Below, piece by piece: positions 42,417-51,479 of a DNA stretch of 64,000 bases. Numbering within the stretch: position 1 is the stretch's first letter; each line of letters begins with the position of its first letter. A program made the translations under genes and the position numbers. The notes under the pieces are model-generated. The model was not told where the DNA came from and did no database searches. It saw nothing but the letters and a program-made list of their open reading frames with translations. The stretch lies in assembly GCF_000411555.1 (NCBI RefSeq), contig NZ_KE150486.1, positions 1,054,001 through 1,118,000 on the forward strand, written 5' to 3'. Origin of the DNA: Atopobium sp. oral taxon 199 str. F0494. GTDB taxonomy: Bacteria > Actinomycetota > Coriobacteriia > Coriobacteriales > Atopobiaceae.

Positions 42417-43793
42417 CTAGGCCAGCGCATTCCTTCTGGCTCCCGCATAGGTGATAAGAAAGTAGACCACAAATCCGGCAAGCGTCAGCGCAGCGACAGG
42501 CCAAATAGCAGGCTCAATATCAGCTTGAAGCAAACCAATACTCATGAAACGAATGACGTTTAAGCCAAAAATGGCATGAACAGCGGTAAAGATACCCGGA
42601 AGAGCAAAGTTAAACAGCACACCTGCAAGCAGGCTCTCTGAGAGCATCCTATTCGAAGCGCCTAGTTCAACAAGCTTGCGGTAACGCTCGCGATTATCGG
42701 AGGCAAGCGACAGCTGCTGTATCGCAAGGATGACCGACGCGAACACCAGCAGCACCACCGCATAAAACGCGCAGGTAAAAATAAGCGCGCCAATCAAACC
42801 TGAAGCCTCTTCAAACTGCGTTTCCCTTTCAAGCGCTAGCGCCCCAATTTTGTCATGCAAGACGACAGCAAATACAAACATGCACATGCCAACCGAAGAA
42901 AGCGCTGCCGAGCAGGTCATCGCTTTTGCAGCGTTGCGCGCTACCCCTTCGGTTTGACGCACGGTAAACGCCGTCAGCCCTCGGTACCACAGGCCGGGAA
43001 CTTTCTTGATGAAGCGCGGCAGCAGCGCCAACGTTGAGCGGAATATGAAAAACGAGCCAAAAATAGCGCAAGCGCCCAGCGGGAACATCCACACCAGAAA
43101 AGTAGTAGGCGCGTTTAAGCAGATTATGTATACCGCAGCGACCAAAGCTACGCCAAAAATCAACTCTACAACCGCTCGTCCGCCTAAAATTGGTTTTGAC
43201 GCGTCGTTTTCCTTTTTCGCAACCATCATGCGAAGCAGCGTCGATTTGCGCAAAACGCGGCGGCTTCCGCGAGACAGTATCACAATCGTCAGCACGAACA
43301 CGATAGCTGTGAGCGTTATGCCAAATGGCGAGAAAACCATGATAAAACGGGCGGGCAAACGGTATGCCCAAGCGACAATAAGCTCAACGAAAGGCGAGAT
43401 AAGCACTCCCGCTATAAGGCCGGTCACCAAGGCACTGCCCGCGACAAGCGTGGTTTCAAGGCGCAGTACCGTGTTGACATTGCGTTTCTCGAGTCCCGCA
43501 AGTTCATAGAGGGCAAACTCCGGCAGCCGGCGACGAATCAGAAACTTATTGGCATACGAAGCGACGTTTACAAACACCAACAACGGCAAAATACCAAAGG
43601 CCATGATGTAGCGCGCTTCCGTCACAAAAATCTTCCGGACCAACTCATCCTCAACCAGCATAAAGAGATAATCTCCGGACGCCGTATAGGAATATATCAG
43701 GCAAGCTCCCGCTGCCAAGGCGGCAAAATACACGCCAAAATCCTTCAGATTGCGCCGAACATTACCAATCGCGATTTTTGAAAGCAGGCTCAT
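42417..43793 (-). CDS. FtsX-like ABC permease without adjacent ATPase
   Basis: The 458-residue protein has about eight transmembrane helices: one near the N-terminus, then groups at about 60-85, 105-130, 145-170, 205-250 and 285-440. The FtsX-type pattern (LPEFALYELAGLEKRNV after helix two, and NRERYRKLVELGASNRML near the end) resembles the permease of peptide-sensing or drug-efflux systems. Such permeases normally lie next to an ABC ATPase; none is adjacent here, so the partner is missing or encoded elsewhere. One octamer copy lies upstream at 43825. Confidence 0.75.
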   Translation of the reverse strand: MSLLSKIAIGNVRRNLKDFGVYFAALAAGACLIYSYTASGDYLFMLVEDELVRKIFVTEARYIMAFGILPLLVFVNVASYANKFLIRRRLPEFALYELAGLEKRNVNTVLRLETTLVAGSALVTGLIAGVLISPFVELIVAWAYRLPARFIMVFSPFGITLTAIVFVLTIVILSRGSRRVLRKSTLLRMMVAKKENDASKPILGGRAVVELIFGVALVAAVYIICLNAPTTFLVWMFPLGACAIFGSFFIFRSTLALLPRFIKKVPGLWYRGLTAFTVRQTEGVARNAAKAMTCSAALSSVGMCMFVFAVVLHDKIGALALERETQFEEASGLIGALIFTCAFYAVVLLVFASVILAIQQLSLASDNRERYRKLVELGASNRMLSESLLAGVLFNFALPGIFTAVHAIFGLNVIRFMSIGLLQADIEPAIWPVAALTLAGFVVYFLITYAGARRNALA

Positions 43794-43977
43794 GACATCA
43801 CGCTCTTTTCTCTACCATCACGAACTTCTCGCCAGACTGGCGTGTCGATCATAACCATCATGCAGCGCGGCAGGCGAATGTGCCATCGAACTTGCTTACG
43901 GAAAGGTGATGTTTTCATAAGAATGGAGCATCCGTTGCCGAATGCTCCATCGAGTCGTCCATCAAATCTGCGAGATT

Positions 43978-46053
43978 CTAGCGCTCACCCGCCGCGCGGC
44001 GCTCCGCGTAGTCGGCTGCAAGTTTAGCCTGAATGTCATGAGGAACCTGCTCGTATCCCGAGAGCTCTACCTCATACTCGCCGGTGCCACGCGAGAGAGA
44101 ACGCAGGCGCGTGGCATAGTCGGTGACCTCAGCGTAGGGGACGGTCGCTTCAATGGTAGTCTGTCCAAGCGCTGTGCCCGTACCGGCGTTCATGCCTTCA
44201 ACGCGGCCGCGAGACGCGGACACATCGCCCATCACAGAGCCAGCGTAGCTGTCGGGAACAGTGATCTTAAGATGCGCCATCGGCTCAAGAAGCACCGGCT
44301 CCGCCTGATCGATTGCCTTCTGGAAACCGATGCGAGCCGCTGTCTTAAACGCCATCTCGTTAGAGTCAACAGGATGATAGCTGCCCTCGTAAACAGCGAC
44401 CTTAATGTCAATCATGGGATACCCCGCCAGCACGCCTTCGCGCATGATCTCCTGGATTCCCTTGTCGATAGCGGGAATGAAGCCGCGCGGGATGTGTCCT
44501 CCTACCACTTCATCTACAAACTCGTAGCCCGCGTCGGGGTTGGGCTCAACGCGAAGCCAGCAGTCGCCATACTGACCCGCACCGCCGGTCTGCTTCTTAT
44601 GGCGTCCCTGCGCGCTTGCCACGCGGCGAATAGTCTCGCGATACGGAATGCGGAGCGCTACCTTGTGGGCGCCAACGCCGGCACGAGATTCCAGACGGTC
44701 AAGCAGCACGGCAACCTGCGCCTCTCCGATAGCGGAAACGACCGTCTGACCGGTATCTTCATCACGCTCAATGCGAAGCGTGGGGTCGGCGGCGGCAGCC
44801 TTCTCCAAGAATGCGAAGAGTTTTCCTTCCGCCCCGCGCTCATCAGGCTCAATAGCAATACGATAGAGCGAGTTAGGGAAGCGGAACGCCGCCGCCTCAA
44901 CCTTACCAGTTACGGAAAGCGTGTCGCCCGTCAGTACCTCAAGTTTAGGGACTACCACGATATCGCCAGCGGCGGCACGTCCAACATCGGTGGTATCACG
45001 GCCACACATGCGATACAGGTGTGAAAGACGCTCGGTCTTACGCGTACGCGCATTGGTAAGCTCAGCGCCCGGCTCCAACGTTCCCGCCAGTACCTTAAGG
45101 AAGGTCAAGCGGCCGTTCTGAGGATCCTGCAGCGACTTGAAGGCAAAGGCAACCGGACGCTCGTCATCCGGAGAGATGTCAAGCTGCTCGCCATTTACCA
45201 GTGGGATACGCCCGAAATCAGCCATCTGCGGGAACCAGCCTTCGACAGCGTCTAGGAAGGCGACGACACCTTCTTCTCGCACGCACGAGCCGGCGAACAC
45301 CGGTACAAACACGCGGTCAACCAGCGCTTTATTGAGCAAACCCTCAAGCTCTTCCTGAGTGATTTCTCCACCGTCAAGATAACGCATCATGAGTTCGTCG
45401 TCAGCCTCAACCACCAGCTCGGTCAGAGCGGCGCGCGCATCAGCTGCCGCGGCAGCATACTCCTCAGGTATGTCCTCCACCACCGGCTTTCCGTCGACAA
45501 GGTAACGGGCCTTTTGATGGACAACGTCGATAACGCCTCCGAACGCCTCGCCGGAACCCATGGGAATCGTTACGGATCCAAGCTTGTTGCCAAAGCGCTC
45601 GCGCAAAAGACCCATGGCCGTCTCGTGATCCGCGTCCGGGCGGTCAAGACGGTTGATAAAAATAGCGCGCGCAAGAGACAGGTTCTCGGCGGCATACCAA
45701 AGCCGCGTAGTAATGGTACCGGGACCGCTTGCAGCGTCAACAACAAAAACGGCAGTTTCGCCGGCGCTCATAGCGGAGTAGGCATCGCCTATAAAGTCCG
45801 GATAGCACGGCGCGTCCAAGACGTTGATGCGCGTATCGTTCCATATCACAGGTGCAATAGTGGTGGAAATGGAAAATCCTCGTTCTGATTCTTCGGTATC
45901 GTAATCAAGCGTGGGCTTGGTGCCTGCGTGCCCGCCCAGACGGGTAGTCGCTCCCGTCAGATGCAGCATCGCTTCTGCAAGCATGGTCTTGCCCACGCCG
46001 CCTTGGCCCACCAAAACCACATTCTTAACGCGCTCAACACCCTTTTCGGCCAT
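43978..46053 (-). CDS. fusA2: EF-G2, elongation factor G-like GTPase
   Basis: This 691-residue protein has all EF-G domains. The G1 loop is GQGGVGKT at 16-23 and G3 is DAPCYPDF at 80-87, where canonical EF-G has DTPGHVDF, so the catalytic His is Tyr and the Gly is Cys. G4 is NRLD instead of NKMD. Domains II to V follow, with QTGGAGQYGDCWLRVEP in domain IV. EF-G2 paralogs occur widely in actinobacteria with debated roles. ATG 46053 has GAAGGAGG upstream and is a better start than an in-frame codon 22 residues earlier. Its 5' region is part of a direct repeat. Confidence 0.85.
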   Translation of the reverse strand: MAEKGVERVKNVVLVGQGGVGKTMLAEAMLHLTGATTRLGGHAGTKPTLDYDTEESERGFSISTTIAPVIWNDTRINVLDAPCYPDFIGDAYSAMSAGETAVFVVDAASGPGTITTRLWYAAENLSLARAIFINRLDRPDADHETAMGLLRERFGNKLGSVTIPMGSGEAFGGVIDVVHQKARYLVDGKPVVEDIPEEYAAAAADARAALTELVVEADDELMMRYLDGGEITQEELEGLLNKALVDRVFVPVFAGSCVREEGVVAFLDAVEGWFPQMADFGRIPLVNGEQLDISPDDERPVAFAFKSLQDPQNGRLTFLKVLAGTLEPGAELTNARTRKTERLSHLYRMCGRDTTDVGRAAAGDIVVVPKLEVLTGDTLSVTGKVEAAAFRFPNSLYRIAIEPDERGAEGKLFAFLEKAAAADPTLRIERDEDTGQTVVSAIGEAQVAVLLDRLESRAGVGAHKVALRIPYRETIRRVASAQGRHKKQTGGAGQYGDCWLRVEPNPDAGYEFVDEVVGGHIPRGFIPAIDKGIQEIMREGVLAGYPMIDIKVAVYEGSYHPVDSNEMAFKTAARIGFQKAIDQAEPVLLEPMAHLKITVPDSYAGSVMGDVSASRGRVEGMNAGTGTALGQTTIEATVPYAEVTDYATRLRSLSRGTGEYEVELSGYEQVPHDIQAKLAADYAERRAAGER

Positions 46054-46337
46054 GATGCCTCCTTCAACTGCGGCAGCAGCCGAGAAGGGCGCGTATGCGG
46101 AACCTGCCGGCCAAACCACCGAACAAGAAAACCTCTAGCCTCCTTACCGTAAAGCATTGCTGAGCAAGAAGCACCTACGTATCGATGAGTGACAGGCTTT
46201 CTTATCAAAAGTTTTTGAGTCAGTCGACTCTTATCGCCATGTTTTAGCTGGTAACACGCACTGTTTTATGCGGCGAGAAGAACCTGTCGTTGCACGGAGA
46301 ATCACGACTCCTCGGCGAACGGTATCTGCATAAAAAA
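46051..46337 (-). repeat. Direct repeat copy 1 (upstream of fusA2)
   Basis: This segment is homologous to 51196-51479 in the same orientation. The best stretch, at 46306-46328, is 23 identical bases. Other matching blocks are TTTTCTTGTT, GGTGCTTCTT and the ribosome site with ATG. Inside it, a frame encodes VFYADTVRRGV, matching the last codons (VIFTDTVRRGV) of the permease gene that ends at 51438. So copy 1 contains a stump of that gene. It holds one octamer at 46273. Confidence 0.8.
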
Positions 46338-46366
46338 CACGGCACGCTTGTGCGCATGCCGTGTTT
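46332..46366 (-). terminator. Intrinsic terminator of the arc cassette
   Basis: On the minus strand AACACGGCATGCGC, a short loop, then GCGTGCCGTGTT form a strong GC-rich stem followed directly by six T residues. It lies right after the B3/4 gene and ends the arcA-arcB-antiporter-B3/4 unit. The homology of direct-repeat copy 1 begins at its T run. Confidence 0.9.
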
Positions 46367-46390
46367 GAAACGTCTTTACCGTTCTTAGTT

Positions 46391-47110
46391 CTAGCGTAAA
46401 GCGACTTCCGGATTCTTTTTGGTGACAATCGCAATCGTTACAATTTCAGCCTGCAAATACTTTGTCAGCAGCGCCGCAAGGTCGTCCGCCGCCTTTTGCA
46501 AATCGTCTCGACGATGAGGCTCTACACACTCCATAGCCACAAACGCGTTCGGCGTATAGTCTTGCATCTGCGTCCGCTGTCCGTCACGCCAGTTCCAGCA
46601 CCGACACACAACGCCTTCGCTGTCATAGTAGGCAATTTCTCCCGGCAGTGGAGGCTCTTCGTGGTCAGAGCCAATGGGAAGGAAGGCTTCATCACCCTTC
46701 ATGGCGCCAAGATGCAGGTCGCCGGCGAAGGCATCGATATTTTCAACGCCGATAGGAAATGCGTATTTCAGCGAAACGGCGTTGGTGATGTCAACCGATG
46801 GAACAATCGAGCCTACCGGCGTGTCATGCAGCACGCGCTTCAGCAACGCCTCAATGGAACAGCGGGCTCCCTTTTTGGTGGGAAACTTCCGATACGCTTC
46901 ACGCCAGACTTGTACCACTTCATTTGCAGAGATGGGCTCACAAGGGACATATTTTGCAGCCTGCCTGTTTGCTTGAGCGAGAAGGTCTTTGATTTCGTCC
47001 TTCTGGACGTCCGTCAAACCGCTTTCTTTCAAGCCGCGTACAGAAAGAACCGCAATCGCCGCTTCAGGAAACAGCTCCCAAAAGCTCTCATCAGATATAA
47101 ATTTCTGCAT
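46391..47110 (-). CDS. B3/4-domain (phenylalanyl-tRNA synthetase beta-like) protein
   Basis: The 239-residue protein is a stand-alone B3/4 domain: VQVWREAYRKFPTKKGARCSIEALLKR near residue 70, SIVPSVDITNAVSLKYAFPIG, and GEIAYYDSEGVVCRCWNWRDGQRT. The B3/4 fold edits mischarged tRNA-Phe inside PheT, and free-standing homologs may edit tRNA in trans or handle small amino compounds. It is the last gene of the arc cassette, ahead of a strong terminator, and the ATG follows GAAGGAGG. Why it travels with arginine catabolism is unknown. Confidence 0.82.
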   Translation of the reverse strand: MQKFISDESFWELFPEAAIAVLSVRGLKESGLTDVQKDEIKDLLAQANRQAAKYVPCEPISANEVVQVWREAYRKFPTKKGARCSIEALLKRVLHDTPVGSIVPSVDITNAVSLKYAFPIGVENIDAFAGDLHLGAMKGDEAFLPIGSDHEEPPLPGEIAYYDSEGVVCRCWNWRDGQRTQMQDYTPNAFVAMECVEPHRRDDLQKAADDLAALLTKYLQAEIVTIAIVTKKNPEVALR

Positions 47111-47230
47111 CCTGCCTCCTTCGCCTGCTCTGTCGTGAAAGTTTGTTTAGTGTATCACCGAAACTGAGCTCTTCCCTATCGCAAAGCGTGATGCACATCC
47201 CAGGCACGGCAACGCTGGGCCGGGCACAAC

Positions 47231-47265
47231 AATGCGGCCGGCCGAATTGTTCGACCGACCGCATT
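47231..47265 (-). terminator. Long hairpin after the antiporter gene
   Basis: Two 16-base arms (47231-47246 and 47250-47265) pair fully if two G-U pairs are allowed, with a three-base loop. No T run follows on either strand. It lies between the antiporter and B3/4 genes and may slow polymerase or protect mRNA ends, lowering expression of the B3/4 gene. Confidence 0.6.
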
Positions 47266-47294
47266 ATTTAGAGCGTCAGCGTAAATGCGTGCTT

Positions 47295-48755
47295 TTAGCT
47301 CAGTACCAGCATGAATACTGTCAGTACGATGGCAACAAAGACCGCGATAATAACGAGCAGTTTCGCTGCCCATTTGAGCCATGTCTCATACGGAATACGA
47401 GCCAGCGCAAGACCACCCATAATGAAGCCGCAGGTCGGCGTAAACAGGTTGACGAGACCGTTGGCGGCAACGTTGCACATGATGGAAGTCTCCACCGACC
47501 AGTTGAGGCCGGAAACAATCGGCGAAACGATTGGCGCGGAGAGCGCAGCCAGGCCAGAAGAGGACGGCACCAGGAAGCTGAGGCCGATGTGAAGCAGATA
47601 GTCCAGGAAACCGAAGAGCGCTGCCGGCATGCCGGACTGCGTCAGAGCGGTAACCGAAGCCTGAACCATCCAGCTGCCAAGTCCGGTCTGTGCCATCAGT
47701 ACAGCTGTTGCGCGAGCGAGCGCAATAACTACATTGACCGAAATCATGTCGCCAATGCCGGAAATGATGGTAGTAGCCATCTTTGAGCGATCGGGCATAC
47801 CAATCACGCCGATGATAATGCCCATAAGCATAAACCAGGTAGCCGCGTCATCGAACCACCAGGAGCCGAGCGCGTTGCCGGTAATGATTGACGTCCAAGC
47901 AAGTCCGTCTGCAATAGATTCGTTCAGATCTCCCCAAGGAATGAATCCGAGAATCATAACGACAAACGTCAACGCAAAGATTATCATGCAGGCTTTCTGT
48001 CTGCCAGTCAGTTTTTCCTCATCGCTGATTTCCATATTGCCATATGCTTTGTTGCATACGTCCAGCTGATCGGCTGTCAAAATGGAACCCTTTGTTTCAA
48101 TGACGTGCTTGGCGTATCTGGTAACTCCAAATGCGGAAATCAGGTATGTGCCGAGCCAAAGAATGACGCCTTCCAGATAGAGGATGCCCATATTAACCTC
48201 GACACCCGCCGAACGCGCCGCGTCAACGGCGGCGCCGGTAGCGAAGGGGTTAATAGTTGAGCCGAGAACGCCCGAGCCGGCGCCCAGCAATACGGTAGCT
48301 GCGCCAACAATAGGATCCATGCCGGCAGCCGTCATCGTAGCCGCAAGCAGAATATAGAAGCCAACGGTCTCTTCGCCCATGCCGTAGGTTGTGCCGCCTA
48401 CCGAGAACAAGAACATCAGGACCCACACAAGAATCATTTCCTTGCCCTTGAGCTTCTTGACAAGGACATGGATTCCCGTTTCCAGAGCTCCGGTCGCGTT
48501 AACCAGAGCAAGGAAGCCTCCCAGACAGAATACGAAGCCAATAACTTCGCTCGCGTCATGGAAGCCGGCAATGGGGGCCATGATAATTTGCTGGAATGTA
48601 GCTCCCATGACCGCGGCCTGCTCACCCTCGTCCGTTATATACGGCTGACCATTTGTGAGCCAGGTGCAAATCGCGACAAAGAGCAGTACAAGAAGAAGAA
48701 TGCCATAGGTACCAAGGCGCTTCCTCGTTTTCTGTTGTACAGACATATGAATCAC
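47295..48755 (-). CDS. YfcC-family arginine/ornithine antiporter-like transporter
   Basis: The 486-residue protein has about eleven transmembrane helices and the YfcC/ion-transporter motifs GFVFCLGGFLALVNATGALE, VGGTTYGMGEETVGFY, GSGVLGSTINPFATGAAVD, and SGLAALSAPIVSP near the end. It is not the classical APC-type ArcD, but YfcC proteins commonly sit in arc operons and probably exchange arginine for ornithine or citrulline. It lies between arcB and the B3/4 gene. GTG 48755 follows GAGGGAG; an ATG three codons on is possible. Confidence 0.83.
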   Translation of the reverse strand: MIHMSVQQKTRKRLGTYGILLLVLLFVAICTWLTNGQPYITDEGEQAAVMGATFQQIIMAPIAGFHDASEVIGFVFCLGGFLALVNATGALETGIHVLVKKLKGKEMILVWVLMFLFSVGGTTYGMGEETVGFYILLAATMTAAGMDPIVGAATVLLGAGSGVLGSTINPFATGAAVDAARSAGVEVNMGILYLEGVILWLGTYLISAFGVTRYAKHVIETKGSILTADQLDVCNKAYGNMEISDEEKLTGRQKACMIIFALTFVVMILGFIPWGDLNESIADGLAWTSIITGNALGSWWFDDAATWFMLMGIIIGVIGMPDRSKMATTIISGIGDMISVNVVIALARATAVLMAQTGLGSWMVQASVTALTQSGMPAALFGFLDYLLHIGLSFLVPSSSGLAALSAPIVSPIVSGLNWSVETSIMCNVAANGLVNLFTPTCGFIMGGLALARIPYETWLKWAAKLLVIIAVFVAIVLTVFMLVLS

Positions 48756-48830
48756 ATATCTCCCTCAAGCCGCTGCTCGGGAGATTTGCCGGAGGCTCTT
48801 CTCCCAAGCGCGACTACAGTAGTTCTGTTG

Positions 48831-49823
48831 TTACTTCAAGGTCGCGTACATCACGGCCTTGATGGTGTGCATACGGTTTTCAGCCTCTTCGAACTCACGA
48901 GCCTGGTGACCCAAGAACACATCGTCGGTAACTTCCATGGCCTCAAGACCATACTTCTGGTAGATGTTCTCGCCAATGGTTGTATGACGATCATGGAAGC
49001 TCGGCAGGCAGTGAAGGAAAATGGCCGTCGGCTTAGCGTCTGCCATAACGTCCTTGTTGACCTGATAGGGACGAAGCAGCTCGATGCGCTGAGCCCAAAG
49101 CTCTTCCGGCTCTCCCATGGACAGCCAGATATCCGTATACAGAACGTCAGCATCCTTAGCGCCAACCTGAACGTCGTCCGTAAACTCAAGAACGGCATGA
49201 GTCTCTTTGGCAATGGCTTCGCACTTGTCGATAAGCTCCTGCTTTGGCATAAGCTCTTTTGGTCCGCATGCGCAGAAGTGCATGCCCAGCTTGGCGCAAA
49301 CAACCATGAGCGAGTTTGCGACGTTATTGCGGGCGTCGCCGAAGAATGTCAGCTTGCGACCGCGAACATCGCCGAACTCTTCCTGAACTGTCATGATATC
49401 GGCAAGCATCTGCGTCGGGTGGAAATCATCGGTCAAGCCGTTCCAGACCGGAACGCCGGAGTACTTTGCCAAATCTTGGACAACATCCTGGTCAAAGCCT
49501 CGATACTCAATACCGTCAAACATACGGCCCAGTACCTTTGCCGTATCTTCCAAAGACTCCTTCTTGCCCATCTGGGAGGAACCGGAATCAAGGAAGGTTA
49601 CTCCCATGCCCAAATCCCTGGCGCCTACCTCAAAAGCGCAGCGCGTGCGAGTCGAAGTCTTCTCGAACAGCAGGACGACCTGACGCCCCTTCAGCCAGCT
49701 GTGATCCACACCGTTGCGTTTCATATTCTTAAACTCAACGGACAGGTCCAAAAGGTAGCGGATCTCATTCGGCGTATAGTCAAGCAGCGTCAAAAAACTC
49801 CTGCCGCGAACATTAACTCCCAT
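48831..49823 (-). CDS. arcB: Ornithine carbamoyltransferase, catabolic
   Basis: The 330-residue enzyme has carbamoyl-phosphate-binding STRTR at 57-61, the HPTQMLAD block, LTFFGDARNNVANSL, and ornithine-binding HCLPSFHD near residue 270. In the arginine deiminase pathway it splits citrulline into ornithine and carbamoyl phosphate. The context next to arcA makes this catabolic role more likely than biosynthesis (argF). The ATG follows AAAAGGAG. Confidence 0.95.
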   Translation of the reverse strand: MGVNVRGRSFLTLLDYTPNEIRYLLDLSVEFKNMKRNGVDHSWLKGRQVVLLFEKTSTRTRCAFEVGARDLGMGVTFLDSGSSQMGKKESLEDTAKVLGRMFDGIEYRGFDQDVVQDLAKYSGVPVWNGLTDDFHPTQMLADIMTVQEEFGDVRGRKLTFFGDARNNVANSLMVVCAKLGMHFCACGPKELMPKQELIDKCEAIAKETHAVLEFTDDVQVGAKDADVLYTDIWLSMGEPEELWAQRIELLRPYQVNKDVMADAKPTAIFLHCLPSFHDRHTTIGENIYQKYGLEAMEVTDDVFLGHQAREFEEAENRMHTIKAVMYATLK

Positions 49824-49858
49824 AGTGCTCTCCTTTTAACGTGATCTGCAGTGCCAGA

Positions 49859-51085
49859 TTACTCGGCGCGGATCAACGGCATCGACATGCAGCGAGGGCC
49901 GCCACGGCCGCGGGACAGCTCGGCGCTCGGAATGCTGAGGACATGAACGTCATGCTCCTCAAGGATGCGGTTGGTGACATCGTTGCGCTCGTACACGACT
50001 ACTGTACCAGGAGCAATAGCCAGGGTATTGGAGCCGTCATTCCACTGCTCGCGCTGAGCGGCAATCATATCGTCGCCACCGCAGGTAATCAGGTCGACAT
50101 CGTCCTTCTCGGTATATTTGCAGAGCACATCGTGCAAAGTGGCATCGACTTCACGCACGTTCAGACGATGACCGTTGGTGCCCGGAGTAATCTCGAAGAC
50201 CTGCAGCGGTCCCACGATCTCTGGGTGAACCGTGTACTTGTCATAGTCGATTGCGGTGAAGACGGTATCCAGGTGCATAAATGCCCTGGAAGAAGGAATA
50301 GCGAATGCAAGAACTGTGCGAATCGTGCAATCCGGATCCGCAAAAAGATTAATCGAGAGAGCTTCAAGAGCCTCGGGGCTCGTGCGCTGTGAAACGCCCA
50401 CGGCCAAAACCTTATCATTGAGGTTAAGAATGTCGCCACCCTCAATGTTAAAGAACGCAGTACGCTTGGTATAAAGCGGAGTGCCTGTGTAATCAGGGTG
50501 ATACTTGAAGATGTAATCCGCATAAATCGTCTCGCGGTTACGGGTTGGGAAGCGCATCTTGTTCAGTGAGATGCCTGATCCGATAGAGCCGAACGGATCG
50601 CGTGTAAAGTACAGATTAGGCATCGGGTCAACAATCAGCTTCTGCTCAAAGGAAGCCATGTCAACGAGTGAATGGTTGCGCTCAACGTCGTAGCATTCCT
50701 TAAGATTGATTCCTTCCATGGTCTTAAGGACAAGTTCTTTGCCTTCAAAATTCTCAGTCAGATACTCAAATAGTTTCTTTTGCCACTTCTCTGTGTGGAT
50801 GCCGCCCTCTTCAAGCCACTGCATCAAGAACTGTTCCTTCAGTTCTGGGTGAAGCGTAAGGACTTCCGTCATAAGGTCCTCGAGATAGACGACCTCAACG
50901 CCGTTGTCACGAAGAAGCTGAGCAAATGCATCGTGCTCTTCCTGTGCAACCTTCAGGAACGGAATATCATCAAAGAGCAGCCTTTCCATTGACGCCGGGG
51001 TAAGATTGAGAAGTTCCCTACCAGGGCGGTGAAGCAACACCTTTTTAAGCGGTGCGACTTCACTCCGCACACTAATTCCTTTCAT
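49859..51085 (-). CDS. arcA: Arginine deiminase
   Basis: The 408-residue enzyme hydrolyses arginine to citrulline and ammonia, giving ATP and acid resistance. Motifs are YFTRDPFGSIG, the catalytic FNIEGGDIL and HLDTVFTAID, and the C-terminal loop GRGGPRCMSMP with the nucleophile near Cys399. ATG 51085 follows ACGGAGGA. It leads the cassette arcA-arcB-antiporter-B3/4. Upstream lies direct-repeat copy 2, including a three-codon frame with a strong ribosome site. Confidence 0.97.
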   Translation of the reverse strand: MKGISVRSEVAPLKKVLLHRPGRELLNLTPASMERLLFDDIPFLKVAQEEHDAFAQLLRDNGVEVVYLEDLMTEVLTLHPELKEQFLMQWLEEGGIHTEKWQKKLFEYLTENFEGKELVLKTMEGINLKECYDVERNHSLVDMASFEQKLIVDPMPNLYFTRDPFGSIGSGISLNKMRFPTRNRETIYADYIFKYHPDYTGTPLYTKRTAFFNIEGGDILNLNDKVLAVGVSQRTSPEALEALSINLFADPDCTIRTVLAFAIPSSRAFMHLDTVFTAIDYDKYTVHPEIVGPLQVFEITPGTNGHRLNVREVDATLHDVLCKYTEKDDVDLITCGGDDMIAAQREQWNDGSNTLAIAPGTVVVYERNDVTNRILEEHDVHVLSIPSAELSRGRGGPRCMSMPLIRAE

Positions 51086-51195
51086 GGTTTTCCTCCGTTT
51101 TAGGGTTGTATGGGCACGCCTTTATACAAAAAAGAAGCGCTATCAAAGCCTTTTGTGCCCCAAGACAGGCCATGCGCTCTGCACGGTAATTACGT

Positions 51196-51479
51196 CATGG
51201 CACCTCCTTCAATCGCGGCGAAACCGGAAAGAACGCGTCTGTACGCAGTTTTTCGGAACGCCAAACAAGAAAACATCTAGCGTCCCTACCGTAGAGCATT
51301 GTTATATAAGAAGCACCCACATATCGACGAACGAGAGATGCGGGTGCTTACTCATGTAAAGCTTGTGATACTTCTCGCCACATTAATGCTGGTAAAGCAT
51401 GTAGTTTACGAAGCGAGAAAAGCGAGGGGCTACAAAATCAAATCTTGACTCCTCGGCGAACGGTATCTGTGAAGATAAC
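51196..51479 (-). repeat. Direct repeat copy 2 (upstream of arcA)
   Basis: This is homologous over its length to 46051-46337. It starts inside the permease gene's last codons (identical block at 51447-51469) and ends with GAAGGAGGTGCC and ATG at 51198-51196. That ATG is followed by ACG TAA, so it is a truncated copy of the fusA2 start. The intergenic stretch 51086-51437 holds no other gene. An octamer is at 51371. Confidence 0.8.
51311..51349 (-). terminator. Hairpin between the exporter genes and arcA
   Basis: AAGCACCC-CAT pairs with ATG-GGGTGCTT with one mismatch and a 15-base loop. On the minus strand TTCTTATATAA follows, a weak T run. It may end the ABC-2 exporter transcript before arcA. 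In direct-repeat copy 1 the same place has lost one arm. Confidence 0.55.

Noticed and set aside
43942-45024. 360-codon frame antisense to fusA2
   Set aside because: It is opposite well-conserved EF-G domains and has no start signal.
48468-49844. 458-codon frame antisense to arcB
   Set aside because: It spans the arcB coding strand and the adjacent gene; arcB is certain, and the frame has no family features.
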